The notes under the pieces were generated by a model. It worked only from the letters and a program-made list of their open reading frames with translations. It searched no databases and was not told where the DNA came from. A stretch of DNA of 64,000 bases, from contig NZ_JAGFNS010000016.1 in assembly GCF_017592555.1 (NCBI RefSeq), forward strand, positions 154,083-218,082. Reading direction: 5' to 3'. A program made the position numbers and the translations under genes. The stretch is from Actinoplanes flavus (GTDB lineage: Bacteria; Actinomycetota; Actinomycetes; Mycobacteriales; Micromonosporaceae). Shown here in pieces: positions 44,019-52,068 of this stretch (positions within the stretch are counted from its first letter, which is position 1; every line of letters starts with the position of its first letter).

Positions 44019-44519
44019 TCACTCCGTACGGCGCTTCTCCCGGCGCAGGGCGGCCTCGTCGAGCTCGTCCGCGAGACGGCTCAGCTCCGACCGGAGGAAG
44101 TCCCGGGTCGCGACCTCACCCAGGGCGATCCGCAGCGCGGCGATCTCGCGGGCCAGGAACTCGGTGTCCGCCTTCTGCATCGCCGCCCGCCGCCGGTCCT
44201 CCTCCATGGCGAGCCGGTCGCGGTCGGCCTGCCGGTTCTGCGCCAGGAGGATCAACGGCGCGGCGTACGACGCCTGCAACGACAGGATCAGGGTGAGGAA
44301 CGTGAACGTGTACGGGTCGAAGCGCAGGTTCTCCGGCGCCAGCGTGTTCCACGCGAACCAGGCGGCGATCACCACCGTCATGTAGACGATGAACTTCGCC
44401 GTGCCCATGTACCGCGCGATGCTCTCCGACCAGCGGCCGAACGCCTCCGGGTCGAACCGGGGCAACTGCATCCGCCCCGGGTCGCGCGGCCGGTCCAGCC
44501 CCCGCCTGTTGTCGCTCAC
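44019..44519 (-). CDS. DUF1003 membrane protein
   Basis: 166 residues. Two membrane helices (about 42-60 and 70-92) hold the DUF1003 motif AAWFAWNTLAPENLRFDPYTFTFLTLILSLQASYAAPLILLAQNRQ, with ADRDRL and a C-terminal coiled coil. Function is unknown. Its start overlaps the MgtE_N/CBS stop by four bases (ATGA), so the two are made together. It may be the membrane partner of that soluble protein. Confidence 0.9.
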   Translation of the reverse strand: MSDNRRGLDRPRDPGRMQLPRFDPEAFGRWSESIARYMGTAKFIVYMTVVIAAWFAWNTLAPENLRFDPYTFTFLTLILSLQASYAAPLILLAQNRQADRDRLAMEEDRRRAAMQKADTEFLAREIAALRIALGEVATRDFLRSELSRLADELDEAALRREKRRTE

Positions 44520-45787
44520 GGGATCACCTGCTCGTCCACGTGGACGTCGTGTTCCCGCCAGTCGCGCGGCAGCAGGTGGTCGAGCACGTCGTCGACGGTC
44601 ACCGCGCCGAGAAGCCGGTACGCCGAGTCCACCACCGGCATGGCCACCAGGTCGTACGTCGCCATCCGCCGGGTGATCTCCGCCAGCCCGGTATCGGTCC
44701 GTAACGGTTCGATGCCGCTGTCCACCAGCCCGCCCACGATCGAGGCCGGAGGTTCCCGCAGCAGCCGCTGGAAGTGCACCACGCCCAGGTACTTACCCGT
44801 CGGCGTGGCCATCGGCGCCCGGGCCACGAAGACCTGCGCGGCGACCACCGGCGACAACTCGGCGTTGCGGATCCGGGCGAGCGCCTCGGCGACCGTGGCG
44901 TCCGGGGTGAGGATCACCGGCTCCGAGGTCATCACACTGCCCGCGGTGCCCGCCTGGTAGCTCATCAGCTGCCGGACCGGCGCGGCCTCCTCCGGCTCCA
45001 TCAGGTCGAGCAGCACCGCCTGCTCGGTCTGCGGCAGCTCGGCGAGCAGGTCGGCCGCGTCGTCCGGGTCCATCCGCTCGAGCACGTCGGCGGCCCGCTC
45101 CCGCTCCAGCCCGACCAGGATCTCCACCTGGTCGTGCTCGGGCAGCTCCTCCAGCACGTCGGCCAGCCGCCGGTCGTCCAGGGCGGCGGCCACCTCGTTG
45201 CGGCGGGCGTCCGGCAGGTGTTGCAGCGCGTTCGCCATGTCGGCCGGGCGCATCTGGTCCAGCACGGCCATCAGGTTCGCGGTCCCCTGGGTGTCGGTGG
45301 GGCCGACCAGGCCACGGACCCGGTCGTACTCGGCCTGGTAGACGTGCCCGCGCCGGGCCAGCCGCCCGGTCAGCTCCCGGACCGCGATGCGCGTGACGAT
45401 CCACTCGGTGTTCCGGTTCAGGTCCATGCCGACGTCGACCACGATCCCGTGGTGGACGGGGCCCTCACCGTGCTCCGGCACCACGGTCACCCGGCGGTCG
45501 AGCAGATCCTCCAGGACCAGCAGCTCGTTCGGCCGCTTCTCGAACCGGCGCAGGTTGAGGGTGCCCGTGCTGAGCACCACCGCCTCCGCGTCCATGCTGG
45601 TGACCCGGCCGATCGGCAGGAAGATGCGCCGCCGCAGCGCCATCTCGGCGACCAGGCCGACGATCTGCGGCGGGCGGTTGGTCGTGCGCAGGCGGACGAC
45701 CGCGTCGCGGACCCGCCCCACCCGGTCGCCGTTGGGGTCGAACACCGGCAGGCCGGCGAGGCGAGCCAGATAAATCCTCGTCCCCAT
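44516..45787 (-). CDS. Soluble PRC-barrel/MgtE_N/CBS protein
   Basis: 423 residues. PRC-barrel-like N-terminus (about 1-150, LAGLPVFDPNGDRVGRVRDAV), MgtE_N domain (about 160-270, repeated ADVLERMDPDDAADLLAELP-type helices with acidic DDAAD motifs), then two CBS domains (VMTSEPVILTPDATVAEAL onward, and TYDLVAMPVVDSAYRLLGAVTVDDVLDHLLP). There is no membrane segment, so it is a cytosolic magnesium or nucleotide sensor rather than a channel. ATG at 45787 is used; GTG at 45793 has TAGGCT six bases upstream (leaderless) and would add two residues. Confidence 0.88.
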   Translation of the reverse strand: MGTRIYLARLAGLPVFDPNGDRVGRVRDAVVRLRTTNRPPQIVGLVAEMALRRRIFLPIGRVTSMDAEAVVLSTGTLNLRRFEKRPNELLVLEDLLDRRVTVVPEHGEGPVHHGIVVDVGMDLNRNTEWIVTRIAVRELTGRLARRGHVYQAEYDRVRGLVGPTDTQGTANLMAVLDQMRPADMANALQHLPDARRNEVAAALDDRRLADVLEELPEHDQVEILVGLERERAADVLERMDPDDAADLLAELPQTEQAVLLDLMEPEEAAPVRQLMSYQAGTAGSVMTSEPVILTPDATVAEALARIRNAELSPVVAAQVFVARAPMATPTGKYLGVVHFQRLLREPPASIVGGLVDSGIEPLRTDTGLAEITRRMATYDLVAMPVVDSAYRLLGAVTVDDVLDHLLPRDWREHDVHVDEQVIP

Positions 45788-45799
45788 GGTCACGACCCC

Positions 45800-45814
45800 A
45801 GCCTAGGTTAGGGT
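45800..45814. promoter_or_regulatory. Overlapping divergent leaderless promoters
   Basis: TAGGCT on the minus strand (45805-45800) sits six bases before the GTG at 45793. TAGGGT on the plus strand (45809-45814) sits six bases before the PhzF ATG at 45821. The two -10 elements are three bases apart, so transcription of one gene should hinder the other. Confidence 0.65.
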
Positions 45815-45820
45815 CCGGAC

Positions 45821-46696
45821 ATGTCCACCTTGGCGTACGAGATCGTCGACGTGTTCACTGATCGGCCGTTCGCCGGCAATCCACTCGCCGTGGTGTTCGG
45901 TGGCGCGCGGCTCGCGACCGCCCAGATGCAGGCCCTGGCCCGGCAGTTCAACCTCTCCGAGACGGTGTTCCCGCTGCCTCCGTCGGCGCCCGGGGCCACG
46001 TATCGGGCCCGCATCTTCACCCCGGAGGGCGAGATCCCGTTCGCCGGCCATCCCTCCGTCGGGGTGGCGGTCACCGCGATGCGCCGGGGCATGTTCCGGG
46101 CCGGTGCGGTGGTCCAGGAGTGCGGCGCCGGCCTGCTGCCGATCACCGTGACGGCCGCGGGCACGGCCACGCTCACCGGCGCCGAACCCCGGCTCGGCCC
46201 GCCCCTCGATCCGGCGCCGCTGCTCGCGGCGGTCGGCCTGACGGCCGCCGACCACGCCGGTGACGATCTCGCTGCCCCACGTTCCGCCGGGTGCGGCCTG
46301 GACTGGTTGCTTCTTCCGGTACGCCGGGAAGCGCTCGCCCGTGCCCGGGTCGACGTGGCGGCGGCGGAACGGGCCGGGGTCACCGACATCAGTGTCTTCT
46401 CGTGGGCCGACGGCGAGGCGCACGCCCGGGTCTTCGTGGCCGGCGGTGCCGTGCCCGAGGATCCGGCGACCGGTTCGGCGGCGCTGGCCCTCGGGGTGTG
46501 GCTGGTGGCGGCCGGCCGGGTGCCCGGCGAGGGCGTCTCGTCCTACCGCATCCATCAGGGCGTGGAGATGAAGCGCCCGTCCCGCCTGGAGTGCACGGTC
46601 ACGGCTTCCGGCGGCGCCGCGGTCTCCGCGACCGTGAGCGGCCAGGTGTGGCCGGTGGCGGCCGGCGAGATAGCCGTCCCACCGTTCATCGGGTGA
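45821..46696 (+). CDS. PhzF family isomerase/epimerase
   Basis: 291 residues, two-domain PhzF fold. VDVFTDRPFAGNPLAVV is at the start; QFNLSETVFPLPP carries the catalytic Glu (about residue 47). IFTPEGEIPFAGHPSVG and VFVAGGAVPEDPATGSAALALGVW form the active-site loops. It is related to phenazine and diaminopimelate-epimerase-like enzymes; the substrate is unknown. It is leaderless and divergent from the MgtE_N/CBS gene. Confidence 0.92.
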   Translation: MSTLAYEIVDVFTDRPFAGNPLAVVFGGARLATAQMQALARQFNLSETVFPLPPSAPGATYRARIFTPEGEIPFAGHPSVGVAVTAMRRGMFRAGAVVQECGAGLLPITVTAAGTATLTGAEPRLGPPLDPAPLLAAVGLTAADHAGDDLAAPRSAGCGLDWLLLPVRREALARARVDVAAAERAGVTDISVFSWADGEAHARVFVAGGAVPEDPATGSAALALGVWLVAAGRVPGEGVSSYRIHQGVEMKRPSRLECTVTASGGAAVSATVSGQVWPVAAGEIAVPPFIG

Positions 46697-46735
46697 CGAG
46701 CCTGACCCAGTGGCCGTGCGGCGTCAGCCGCCCGG

Positions 46736-47230
46736 TCAGCGTTTCTTGACGCGGTGCAGGCGGAAGGGGCGGCGGGTCTCGACGCGGGCCGGGGTCTCGC
46801 GGGGCGGCGCGGCCTGTGACGCGGCCGGGAGGTCGGCGGCCCCGGTCGCGGCGTCGGCGGCCGGGGTGAGGCGGACCAGCGCGCAGCCGTCGGCCGCCCA
46901 GCGGGCCACCACCTCCTCGGCAGTGCCGGAGGCGTTGAGGCGTTTGCCGGCCAGCTGCGGGGCGATCCCGTCCCACTCCGGGGAGCCCGGGACCAGCCGG
47001 GACACCTCGGCCTCGGCCTGCACGATCAGCCCGCCGTGGTCGCCGCGGAGCCGGACCGTCGCCCGCCGCGCCTCGGCCAGCCCCGGCGCGAACTGTTCAC
47101 CGGGCCCGCTCACCACGGCCAGCGAGGACTCCACCGGCATGCACCAGAGCGCGTAGGCCGGCCCGTCATCCACGGAGATCCAGGCGATCGCGGCCTTCTT
47201 GATCGCCTCTTCCAGCACGCCAGAGCTCAC
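46736..47230 (-). CDS. Pyridoxamine 5'-phosphate oxidase-like protein
   Basis: 164 residues. Split-barrel pattern: AAIAWISVDDGPAYALWCMPVESSLAVVSGPGEQ, ATVRLRGDHGG, AEVSRLVPGSPEWDGIAPQLAGKRLN. This looks like an FMN-binding PNPOx-like fold, but the barrel lacks the classic FMN-phosphate arginine pattern, so cofactor binding is uncertain. The last 35 residues are Ala/Pro/Arg-rich. It is convergent with phzF and separated by 39 bases. ATG start; the next gene on the strand is 22 bases upstream, so the two may be an operon. Confidence 0.65.
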   Translation of the reverse strand: MSSGVLEEAIKKAAIAWISVDDGPAYALWCMPVESSLAVVSGPGEQFAPGLAEARRATVRLRGDHGGLIVQAEAEVSRLVPGSPEWDGIAPQLAGKRLNASGTAEEVVARWAADGCALVRLTPAADAATGAADLPAASQAAPPRETPARVETRRPFRLHRVKKR

Positions 47231-47252
47231 CGGGCCATCCTCCCACGCCGCG

Positions 47253-47951
47253 TCACACCAGGACGGGCACCGAGTCGAGCAGGGTCAGCACCTCGGTGAG
47301 CGACCGGACCGTACGTCCCGCGAAGTTGGTGTCCGCGTCGAAGACCAGATGGTTGGCGAGGTCGGGGGCGGCCAGGCGGACCGGTGTCATGCCGACCGCC
47401 GCCGCCCCGGTTAGCTCGTGGCTTCCGCCGTCGCCGACGTACAGGCAGTCCTCCGGGGCGACGTCGAGGGCGGCACAGGCGGCCAGGTAGATCTCCGGGT
47501 CGGGCTTGCACACGCCGATCTCGACCGAGTAGATCTGGGCGTCCAGCAGCGGTGCGACGGGCAGGCCGGGCAGGAAGGCGGGGAGTTCGTGGGTGCAGTC
47601 GCTGACCACCGCGGTGCGTACCCCGCGCCGGCGGACGGCGGCGAGAGCGCTCACCGCGTCGGGCCGCAGCTGGGTGTCGGCGCGCAGCGCGTCGATCCGG
47701 GCCGGCACTCCGGCGCGGATGGCGCCGGGGTGGGGATGGCCACCGGCCTGCTCGATCACCCAGCGGAGGGTGGCTTCGGCGGAGCCGTAGCGGCCGCACG
47801 CCCGGGCCCGGAACGTGCGGTTCAGGACGCCGACCACGGCGTCCGGGTCGGCGCCGAGCGACCGGGCGATGGCGGCGTGCTGGGGGCCGCGCTGGACAGA
47901 CCGGGTCAAAGTGCCGAAAAAGTCAAACACGACCGCACGGTATGCGGGCAT
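47253..47951 (-). CDS. HAD-IA family hydrolase
   Basis: 232 residues. Motif I DFFGTLT (nucleophile Asp; position +2 is Phe rather than Asp, as in dehalogenase/REG-2-like members). Motif II VVSDCTHE, motif III Lys in GVCKPDPEIY, motif IV YVGDGGSHELTGAAAVGM. It is a phosphatase or related hydrolase for a small metabolite. The frame is open upstream, but ATG at 47951 gives the family start AYRAVVFDFFGTL. It is divergent from the EamA exporter. Confidence 0.88.
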   Translation of the reverse strand: MPAYRAVVFDFFGTLTRSVQRGPQHAAIARSLGADPDAVVGVLNRTFRARACGRYGSAEATLRWVIEQAGGHPHPGAIRAGVPARIDALRADTQLRPDAVSALAAVRRRGVRTAVVSDCTHELPAFLPGLPVAPLLDAQIYSVEIGVCKPDPEIYLAACAALDVAPEDCLYVGDGGSHELTGAAAVGMTPVRLAAPDLANHLVFDADTNFAGRTVRSLTEVLTLLDSVPVLV

Positions 47952-48020
47952 GTGAATCGGCCTCCAGGACATGGGGGGCGGAAACAGGGAGTGAACCGCC
48001 GGTGACTGTATCGACTCCGT

Positions 48021-48042
48021 CACTGTCCGCCAATAGACAGTG
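48021..48042. promoter_or_regulatory. Inverted repeat in the HAD/EamA divergent region
   Basis: CACTGTC (48021-48027) and GACAGTG (48036-48042) are perfect 7-base inverted copies around eight bases, within an AT-richer stretch between divergent genes, 43 bases before the EamA start. Candidate operator; the regulator is unknown. Confidence 0.45.
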
Positions 48043-48084
48043 GCAAACTCGCCAGGACTACCGCGCAAGAAGCGACGGCCGGGG

Positions 48085-48996
48085 ATGAATATGCGCTCAC
48101 CAGGTCAACCGGCGAGCCTGATCTTGGCACTGACCGTCGCGGTGCTGGCCGTTTCCTCGTCGGCCCCGTTGATCGCCTTCGCGGCCGCGCCGGCCCTCGC
48201 CATCGCGTTCTGGCGCAACGGCCTCGCGGCGCTCGCGCTCACCCCGATCACGCTCGGTCCGCGCCGGGCCGAGGTGCGCCGGGCCGCCGGCGGCCCGGCC
48301 GGGATCCTCTGCGTGCTCGCCGGGCTGGCGCTGGCCCTGCACTTCGCGACCTGGATGCCGAGCGTGCAGCTCGGCTCGGTGGCCACCGCGACCGCGCTGG
48401 TCGCCACCCAGCCGGTCTGGCAGGGCCTGATCGCGGCGGCGCAGGGCCGGCGGCCCTCGGCGGCCGGGTGGACCGGTATCGGGCTGGCGGTGGCCGGCGC
48501 CGCCTGGGCCACCGGCGCCGATGTCGGGGTGTCCGGGCAGGCCGTCCTGGCCGACGTGCTGGCACTGCTCGGGGCGGTGGCGGCGGCCGTCTACACGGCT
48601 CTCGGCGAGCGCGCCCGGACCCGGCTGAGCACCACCACGTACACCTGGATCTGTTATGGCACGTGCGCCGTCGTGCTGCTCGCCGTCTGCCTGGTCTTCG
48701 GCGTCGGCCTGACCGGGTACGACGGCCGCACCTGGGCGGCGATCCTGGCCCTCGTGGCGGGCGCCCAGCTGCTGGGGCACTCGATGTTCAACTACGCGCT
48801 CCAGCACACGTCGGCCACCACGGTCAGCGTCCTGATCCTGCTGGAGGTGCCGGGCGCGGCCTTCCTCGCCTGGTGGTGGCTCGGGCAGGTACCCCGGGCG
48901 GGCTCGCTGCCGGGGCTGGCGCTGCTGCTGACCGGGGTCGCGGTGTTCCTCGTGGGCGCGGCGCGGGTGGTCCGTACCGAATCTCTTTCCAGCTAA
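48085..48996 (+). CDS. EamA/DMT family transporter
   Basis: 303 residues, ten predicted membrane helices in two five-helix EamA repeats. Helix 1 is LILALTVAVLAVSSSAPLIAF; the second repeat begins near VLADVLALLGAVAAAVYTALG. Residues ending repeat 1 read ATALVATQPVWQGLI and repeat 2 TTVSVLILLEVPGAAFLAWWW, the usual EamA pattern. It is an exporter of amino acids or metabolites; the substrate is not inferable. ATG at 48085 is used, ATG at 48091 is close. Confidence 0.88.
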   Translation: MNMRSPGQPASLILALTVAVLAVSSSAPLIAFAAAPALAIAFWRNGLAALALTPITLGPRRAEVRRAAGGPAGILCVLAGLALALHFATWMPSVQLGSVATATALVATQPVWQGLIAAAQGRRPSAAGWTGIGLAVAGAAWATGADVGVSGQAVLADVLALLGAVAAAVYTALGERARTRLSTTTYTWICYGTCAVVLLAVCLVFGVGLTGYDGRTWAAILALVAGAQLLGHSMFNYALQHTSATTVSVLILLEVPGAAFLAWWWLGQVPRAGSLPGLALLLTGVAVFLVGAARVVRTESLSS

Positions 48997-49135
48997 ATAT
49001 GGGCTGATTGCAACCTTCTTCCGATTCAGTACTCGAAGCTCGGTCGTTGGCCCCGCCGAAGCCCCTCCTCCCTCGGCGGCCGCGGGCCGCCCGCTGGCGG
49101 AGGGTGGCCGGCACGCGATAGTGAAGGAGGATGCG

Positions 49136-49762
49136 ATGTATGGCGATCGGCTGGTCCGGCTTCTGCTCGCCGGGGCGCTCCTCATGACCGCGCCCGGCTG
49201 CGGCGAGATCGACGGCGGCGACCCGCGGGAGCACTCCGGGCCGACCGGCGGCTGGCGCACGGCCGGTTGCCAGTTCAGCCGCCCGGCGCAGTTCAGCACG
49301 GTCGGTGGGCGGAGCATGCCGGTCACTCCGCAGCGGCTCGCCGCCGCCATCGAGCGGATCGACCGCGGCGGGCGTGAGCGGTTCGCCGACAGCTTCGCGG
49401 GGCTCGAGGTCGATCAGCTCCGGGTACGCGCGATCGTGTACCGCGTACCGTCGGAGGTTTTCGACGACTTCATCCGGGAGAGCGCCGAGGACACCTGTGT
49501 GGTGGTGCGGGACGCGGCGCACGCCGTCGCCGAGCTCACCCGGTGGCACGACCGCGTGGTGGCCGACCTGCCGTACTGGGACTCCCGCGGCATCCGGATC
49601 GTGACCGTGGGCAGCCGGCACGACGGCGTGGGCGTGGAGATCGGCACCCGCGACATCGACCGGATCCGCCGGGAGTTCCCGGACCGTTACGGAGCGGATG
49701 CCCCCCTGGTGTTCGTCGAGGAGGGCCCGGTGCGCCCGCTCACCCCCGAAACCGGTGACTGA
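49136..49762 (+). CDS. Secreted lipoprotein-like protein of unknown function
   Basis: 208 residues. Signal peptide with lipobox-like end, LLLAGALLMTAPGC (Cys near residue 22; the -3 residue is Ala, so lipidation is likely but not certain). The mature part has no family I recognise: it contains VTPQRLAAAIERIDRGGRERFAD, DQLRVRAIVYRVPSEVFDDF and GIRIVTVGSRHDGVGVEIGT, an alpha/beta pattern. ATG at 49136 is chosen because AAGGAGG lies five bases upstream. No neighbour indicates its role. Confidence 0.75.
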   Translation: MYGDRLVRLLLAGALLMTAPGCGEIDGGDPREHSGPTGGWRTAGCQFSRPAQFSTVGGRSMPVTPQRLAAAIERIDRGGRERFADSFAGLEVDQLRVRAIVYRVPSEVFDDFIRESAEDTCVVVRDAAHAVAELTRWHDRVVADLPYWDSRGIRIVTVGSRHDGVGVEIGTRDIDRIRREFPDRYGADAPLVFVEEGPVRPLTPETGD

Positions 49763-50013
49763 TCTTTTCGCGTCCTGTCGGAAAGCCGTCACTACCAGGG
49801 CGGACGTGATGCGGGGACGGTCGTCCCGGGCGACGCCACAGTGACACGATGTTTGCCCCGGCCTGCTGGAGCAGGCAGGATCGCCGCATGGTCTTCGACG
49901 CCCGTTCCACCGGGGGCAGCCCGTCCCGGCGCGACACCACACGCCCGGCCGACGGCCGACCACCGAACTCCGGCGCTCCCGGCGAAACCCTCGACCGCCC
50001 GACCGGAACCGAC

Positions 50014-50823
50014 ATGCAGGAGCTCGTCGAGGCGGAGATCGAGGCCTCCGGCGACGCCCCGGTGACGCTCCGCCTGGACGGGAAGGTCGCCCTGGTCACG
50101 GGCGCCGGCAGCCCGGACGGGATCGGGTACGCGACAGCTCGTCGCCTGCGTGACCTCGGCGCCCGGGTGGCGATCGTGTCCACCACCCGCCGCATCCACG
50201 AACGCGCCACCGAGCTCGGCGTGACCGGCTTCGTGGCCGACCTCACCGACGAGTCCGAGGTCGGCGCCCTGGCCGACGCGATCGCCGACCAGCTCGGCGA
50301 CGTCGAGGTGCTGGTCAACAACGCCGGTCTGGCGAGCCGGGCCAGCCCCGAGGTGCTGCGGCCGGTCGCCCAGCTCACCTTCGACGAGTGGAAGGCCGAG
50401 ATCGACCGGAACCTCAGCACCGCCTTCCTGTGCAGCCGGGCGTTCGTCGGCGGCATGACGGAACGCGGCTGGGGCCGGATCGTCAACCTGGCCGCGACCG
50501 CCGGCGCGGTGAACGCGCTGCCGACCGAGGCGGCCTACGCGGCCGCCAAGGCCGGTGTGGTGGGCCTGACCCGGGCGCTGGCCATGGAGCTGGTCGCCGA
50601 CGGGGTCAACGTCAACTGCGTGGCCCCCGGCACGATCTACACGGCCGCGTCGACGGTGACCGAGATCAAGCAGGGTCTGGGCACCCCGATCGGCCGCCCG
50701 GGCACCCCGGACGAGGTCGCCGCGGCGGTCAGCTTCCTCTGCTCGCCGGCCGCGTCCTACATCACCGGCCAGATGCTGGTGGTCGACGGCGGCAACAGCG
50801 TCCGCGAGGCCCAGTTCCGCTGA
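50014..50823 (+). CDS. Short-chain dehydrogenase/reductase
   Basis: 269 residues. Classical SDR: VALVTGAGSPDGIGYATARRL (cofactor motif with an SPD insertion), NNAGLASRA, catalytic region IVNLAATAGAVNALPTEAAYAAAKAGVV with YxxxK (Tyr-Ala-Ala-Ala-Lys), and GQMLVVDGGNS at the end. The serine usually four strands before Tyr reads AATAG, so the catalytic Ser is replaced by Ala/Thr. NADPH preference is not decidable. ATG at 50014 gives the common length; the frame is open to 49849. A strong hairpin follows. Confidence 0.88.
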   Translation: MQELVEAEIEASGDAPVTLRLDGKVALVTGAGSPDGIGYATARRLRDLGARVAIVSTTRRIHERATELGVTGFVADLTDESEVGALADAIADQLGDVEVLVNNAGLASRASPEVLRPVAQLTFDEWKAEIDRNLSTAFLCSRAFVGGMTERGWGRIVNLAATAGAVNALPTEAAYAAAKAGVVGLTRALAMELVADGVNVNCVAPGTIYTAASTVTEIKQGLGTPIGRPGTPDEVAAAVSFLCSPAASYITGQMLVVDGGNSVREAQFR

Positions 50824-50836
50824 CCCGGACAGAACG

Positions 50837-50869
50837 AAGGTGGACCGGTCCGCCGGACCGGTCCACCTT
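50837..50869. terminator. Perfect hairpin terminator between the SDR and DUF4190 genes
   Basis: Arms 50837-50851 and 50855-50869 form a perfect 15-bp stem with a 3-base loop between convergent genes. Confidence 0.88.
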
Positions 50870-50877
50870 GTGCCGGG

Positions 50878-51426
50878 TCAGAACGTGGTCGAGCCCGTGG
50901 CGCCCTCGCTGACCGCCCAGACGACCACCACCACGTAGAAGACGATGACGATCAGGCTCAGCACGCTGAGGATGTAGCCGACCCACAGGCCCGCCGTGGC
51001 CATGCCGTCGCCGGCCTCACCGGTCTCCCGGATCTGCTTCTTCGCGATGTGCCCGAGCACCACGCCGACCGGCGCGCTGATGCACGTCAGGAGACCGGCG
51101 AGCGAGCAGATCAGCGACGCGATGGCCAGGCCGTTGGTGGGCCGCTGAGCGCCGTAGTGCGGGTAGGGCGCACCGTAGCCGGGCGCGCCGGGCGGCCCGT
51201 AGCCGGGCGGAGGACCATACCCGGCCGACGGCGGCGGATATCCGGCCCCCGCGGGCGGATATCCCGTCCCGTCCGTCGCCGGCACGTAGCCCGGCGTCGG
51301 CGAGTAACCGGGGCCCTTGGACGGCGCGGGACTCGTCGGCGGGGGGTACTGCAGAGTCGGGTCGTTGGCCGGAGGCTGTGGCGGCTGGTAAGGATCCGGG
51401 TTGCCGTCAGCCGGGGGATAGGTCAT
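50878..51426 (-). CDS. DUF4190 domain membrane protein with Pro/Gly/Tyr-rich N-terminus
   Basis: 182 residues. The first 95 are a low-complexity repeat of Pro-Gly-Tyr motifs (GYGPPPGYGPPGAPGYG). The rest is DUF4190: two membrane helices around residues 100-125 and 150-175 (LAIASLICSLAGLLTCISAPVGVVLGHIAKKQI, YILSVLSLIVIVFYVVVVVW). It is an inner-membrane protein of unknown role; the tyrosine/proline tail may be intrinsically disordered. ATG start with AGGAGGA upstream. Confidence 0.9.
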   Translation of the reverse strand: MTYPPADGNPDPYQPPQPPANDPTLQYPPPTSPAPSKGPGYSPTPGYVPATDGTGYPPAGAGYPPPSAGYGPPPGYGPPGAPGYGAPYPHYGAQRPTNGLAIASLICSLAGLLTCISAPVGVVLGHIAKKQIRETGEAGDGMATAGLWVGYILSVLSLIVIVFYVVVVVWAVSEGATGSTTF

Positions 51427-51584
51427 CTGAGGTCCTCCTTGAGTCCTCGCACCGTACCTGCCGGGGAGGAGGGATGTGAGACCGGCTTCCGTGCGGGCGG
51501 AACCCGATGGCCTCCCATTTTGGCCCGTCACGCCAAGTCCGGGAGCGCCGGGCGTGGTCCGGGATCAGCCGTGCGGCCCGTCGC

Positions 51585-51992
51585 TCAGGGGCGCTTGGTG
51601 AGCTGGCCGAGCGCGCGCTCGACGGCCAGGCAACGATCCTCGACATACTCCAGGCCCGCCTCCTCGGCGATCCGCCGTGCCTCGGCCGAGACGATGCCGC
51701 TCTGCAACCACACGGCCGGCGCCTTCACGGCCACCGCCTGCCGGACCACGTCGACCGCGTCCCGGGCCGGACGGAACACGTTCACCAGGTCGATCGGCTC
51801 GTCGATCTCGGCCAGCGTGGGCACGGTCGGGACGCCGAACAGCTCGTCGACGAACGGGTTGACCGGGATGATCCGCCACCCGTGCCGGAGCATCTGCAGC
51901 GGAATGGTGTGCGCCGGTTTGTAGGGATCGCGGGAGGCTCCCACCACCGCGATGACACTCGCCCCGGCCAGGATCTGCTGAGCGCTCCGCAT
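51585..51992 (-). CDS. CoA-binding domain protein (YccU type)
   Basis: 135 residues. A single Rossmann CoA-binding fold starts VIAVVGASRDPYKPAHTIPLQML; it has GWRIIPVNPFVDELFGVPTVPTLAEI and AVWLQSGIVSAEARRIAEEAGL, ending with VEDRCLAVE. It binds CoA or a related nucleotide; its physiological role is unsettled. The neighbouring radical SAM gene ends 76 bases upstream on the same strand. Confidence 0.9.
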   Translation of the reverse strand: MRSAQQILAGASVIAVVGASRDPYKPAHTIPLQMLRHGWRIIPVNPFVDELFGVPTVPTLAEIDEPIDLVNVFRPARDAVDVVRQAVAVKAPAVWLQSGIVSAEARRIAEEAGLEYVEDRCLAVERALGQLTKRP

Positions 51993-52068
51993 ACCCGAAC
52001 TCTATCCACGTCCGGTAGGGCGAGGTTGGGTGGTTTCCCCGGGCCCGAACCGTGCTCCCGGCCGGGCG

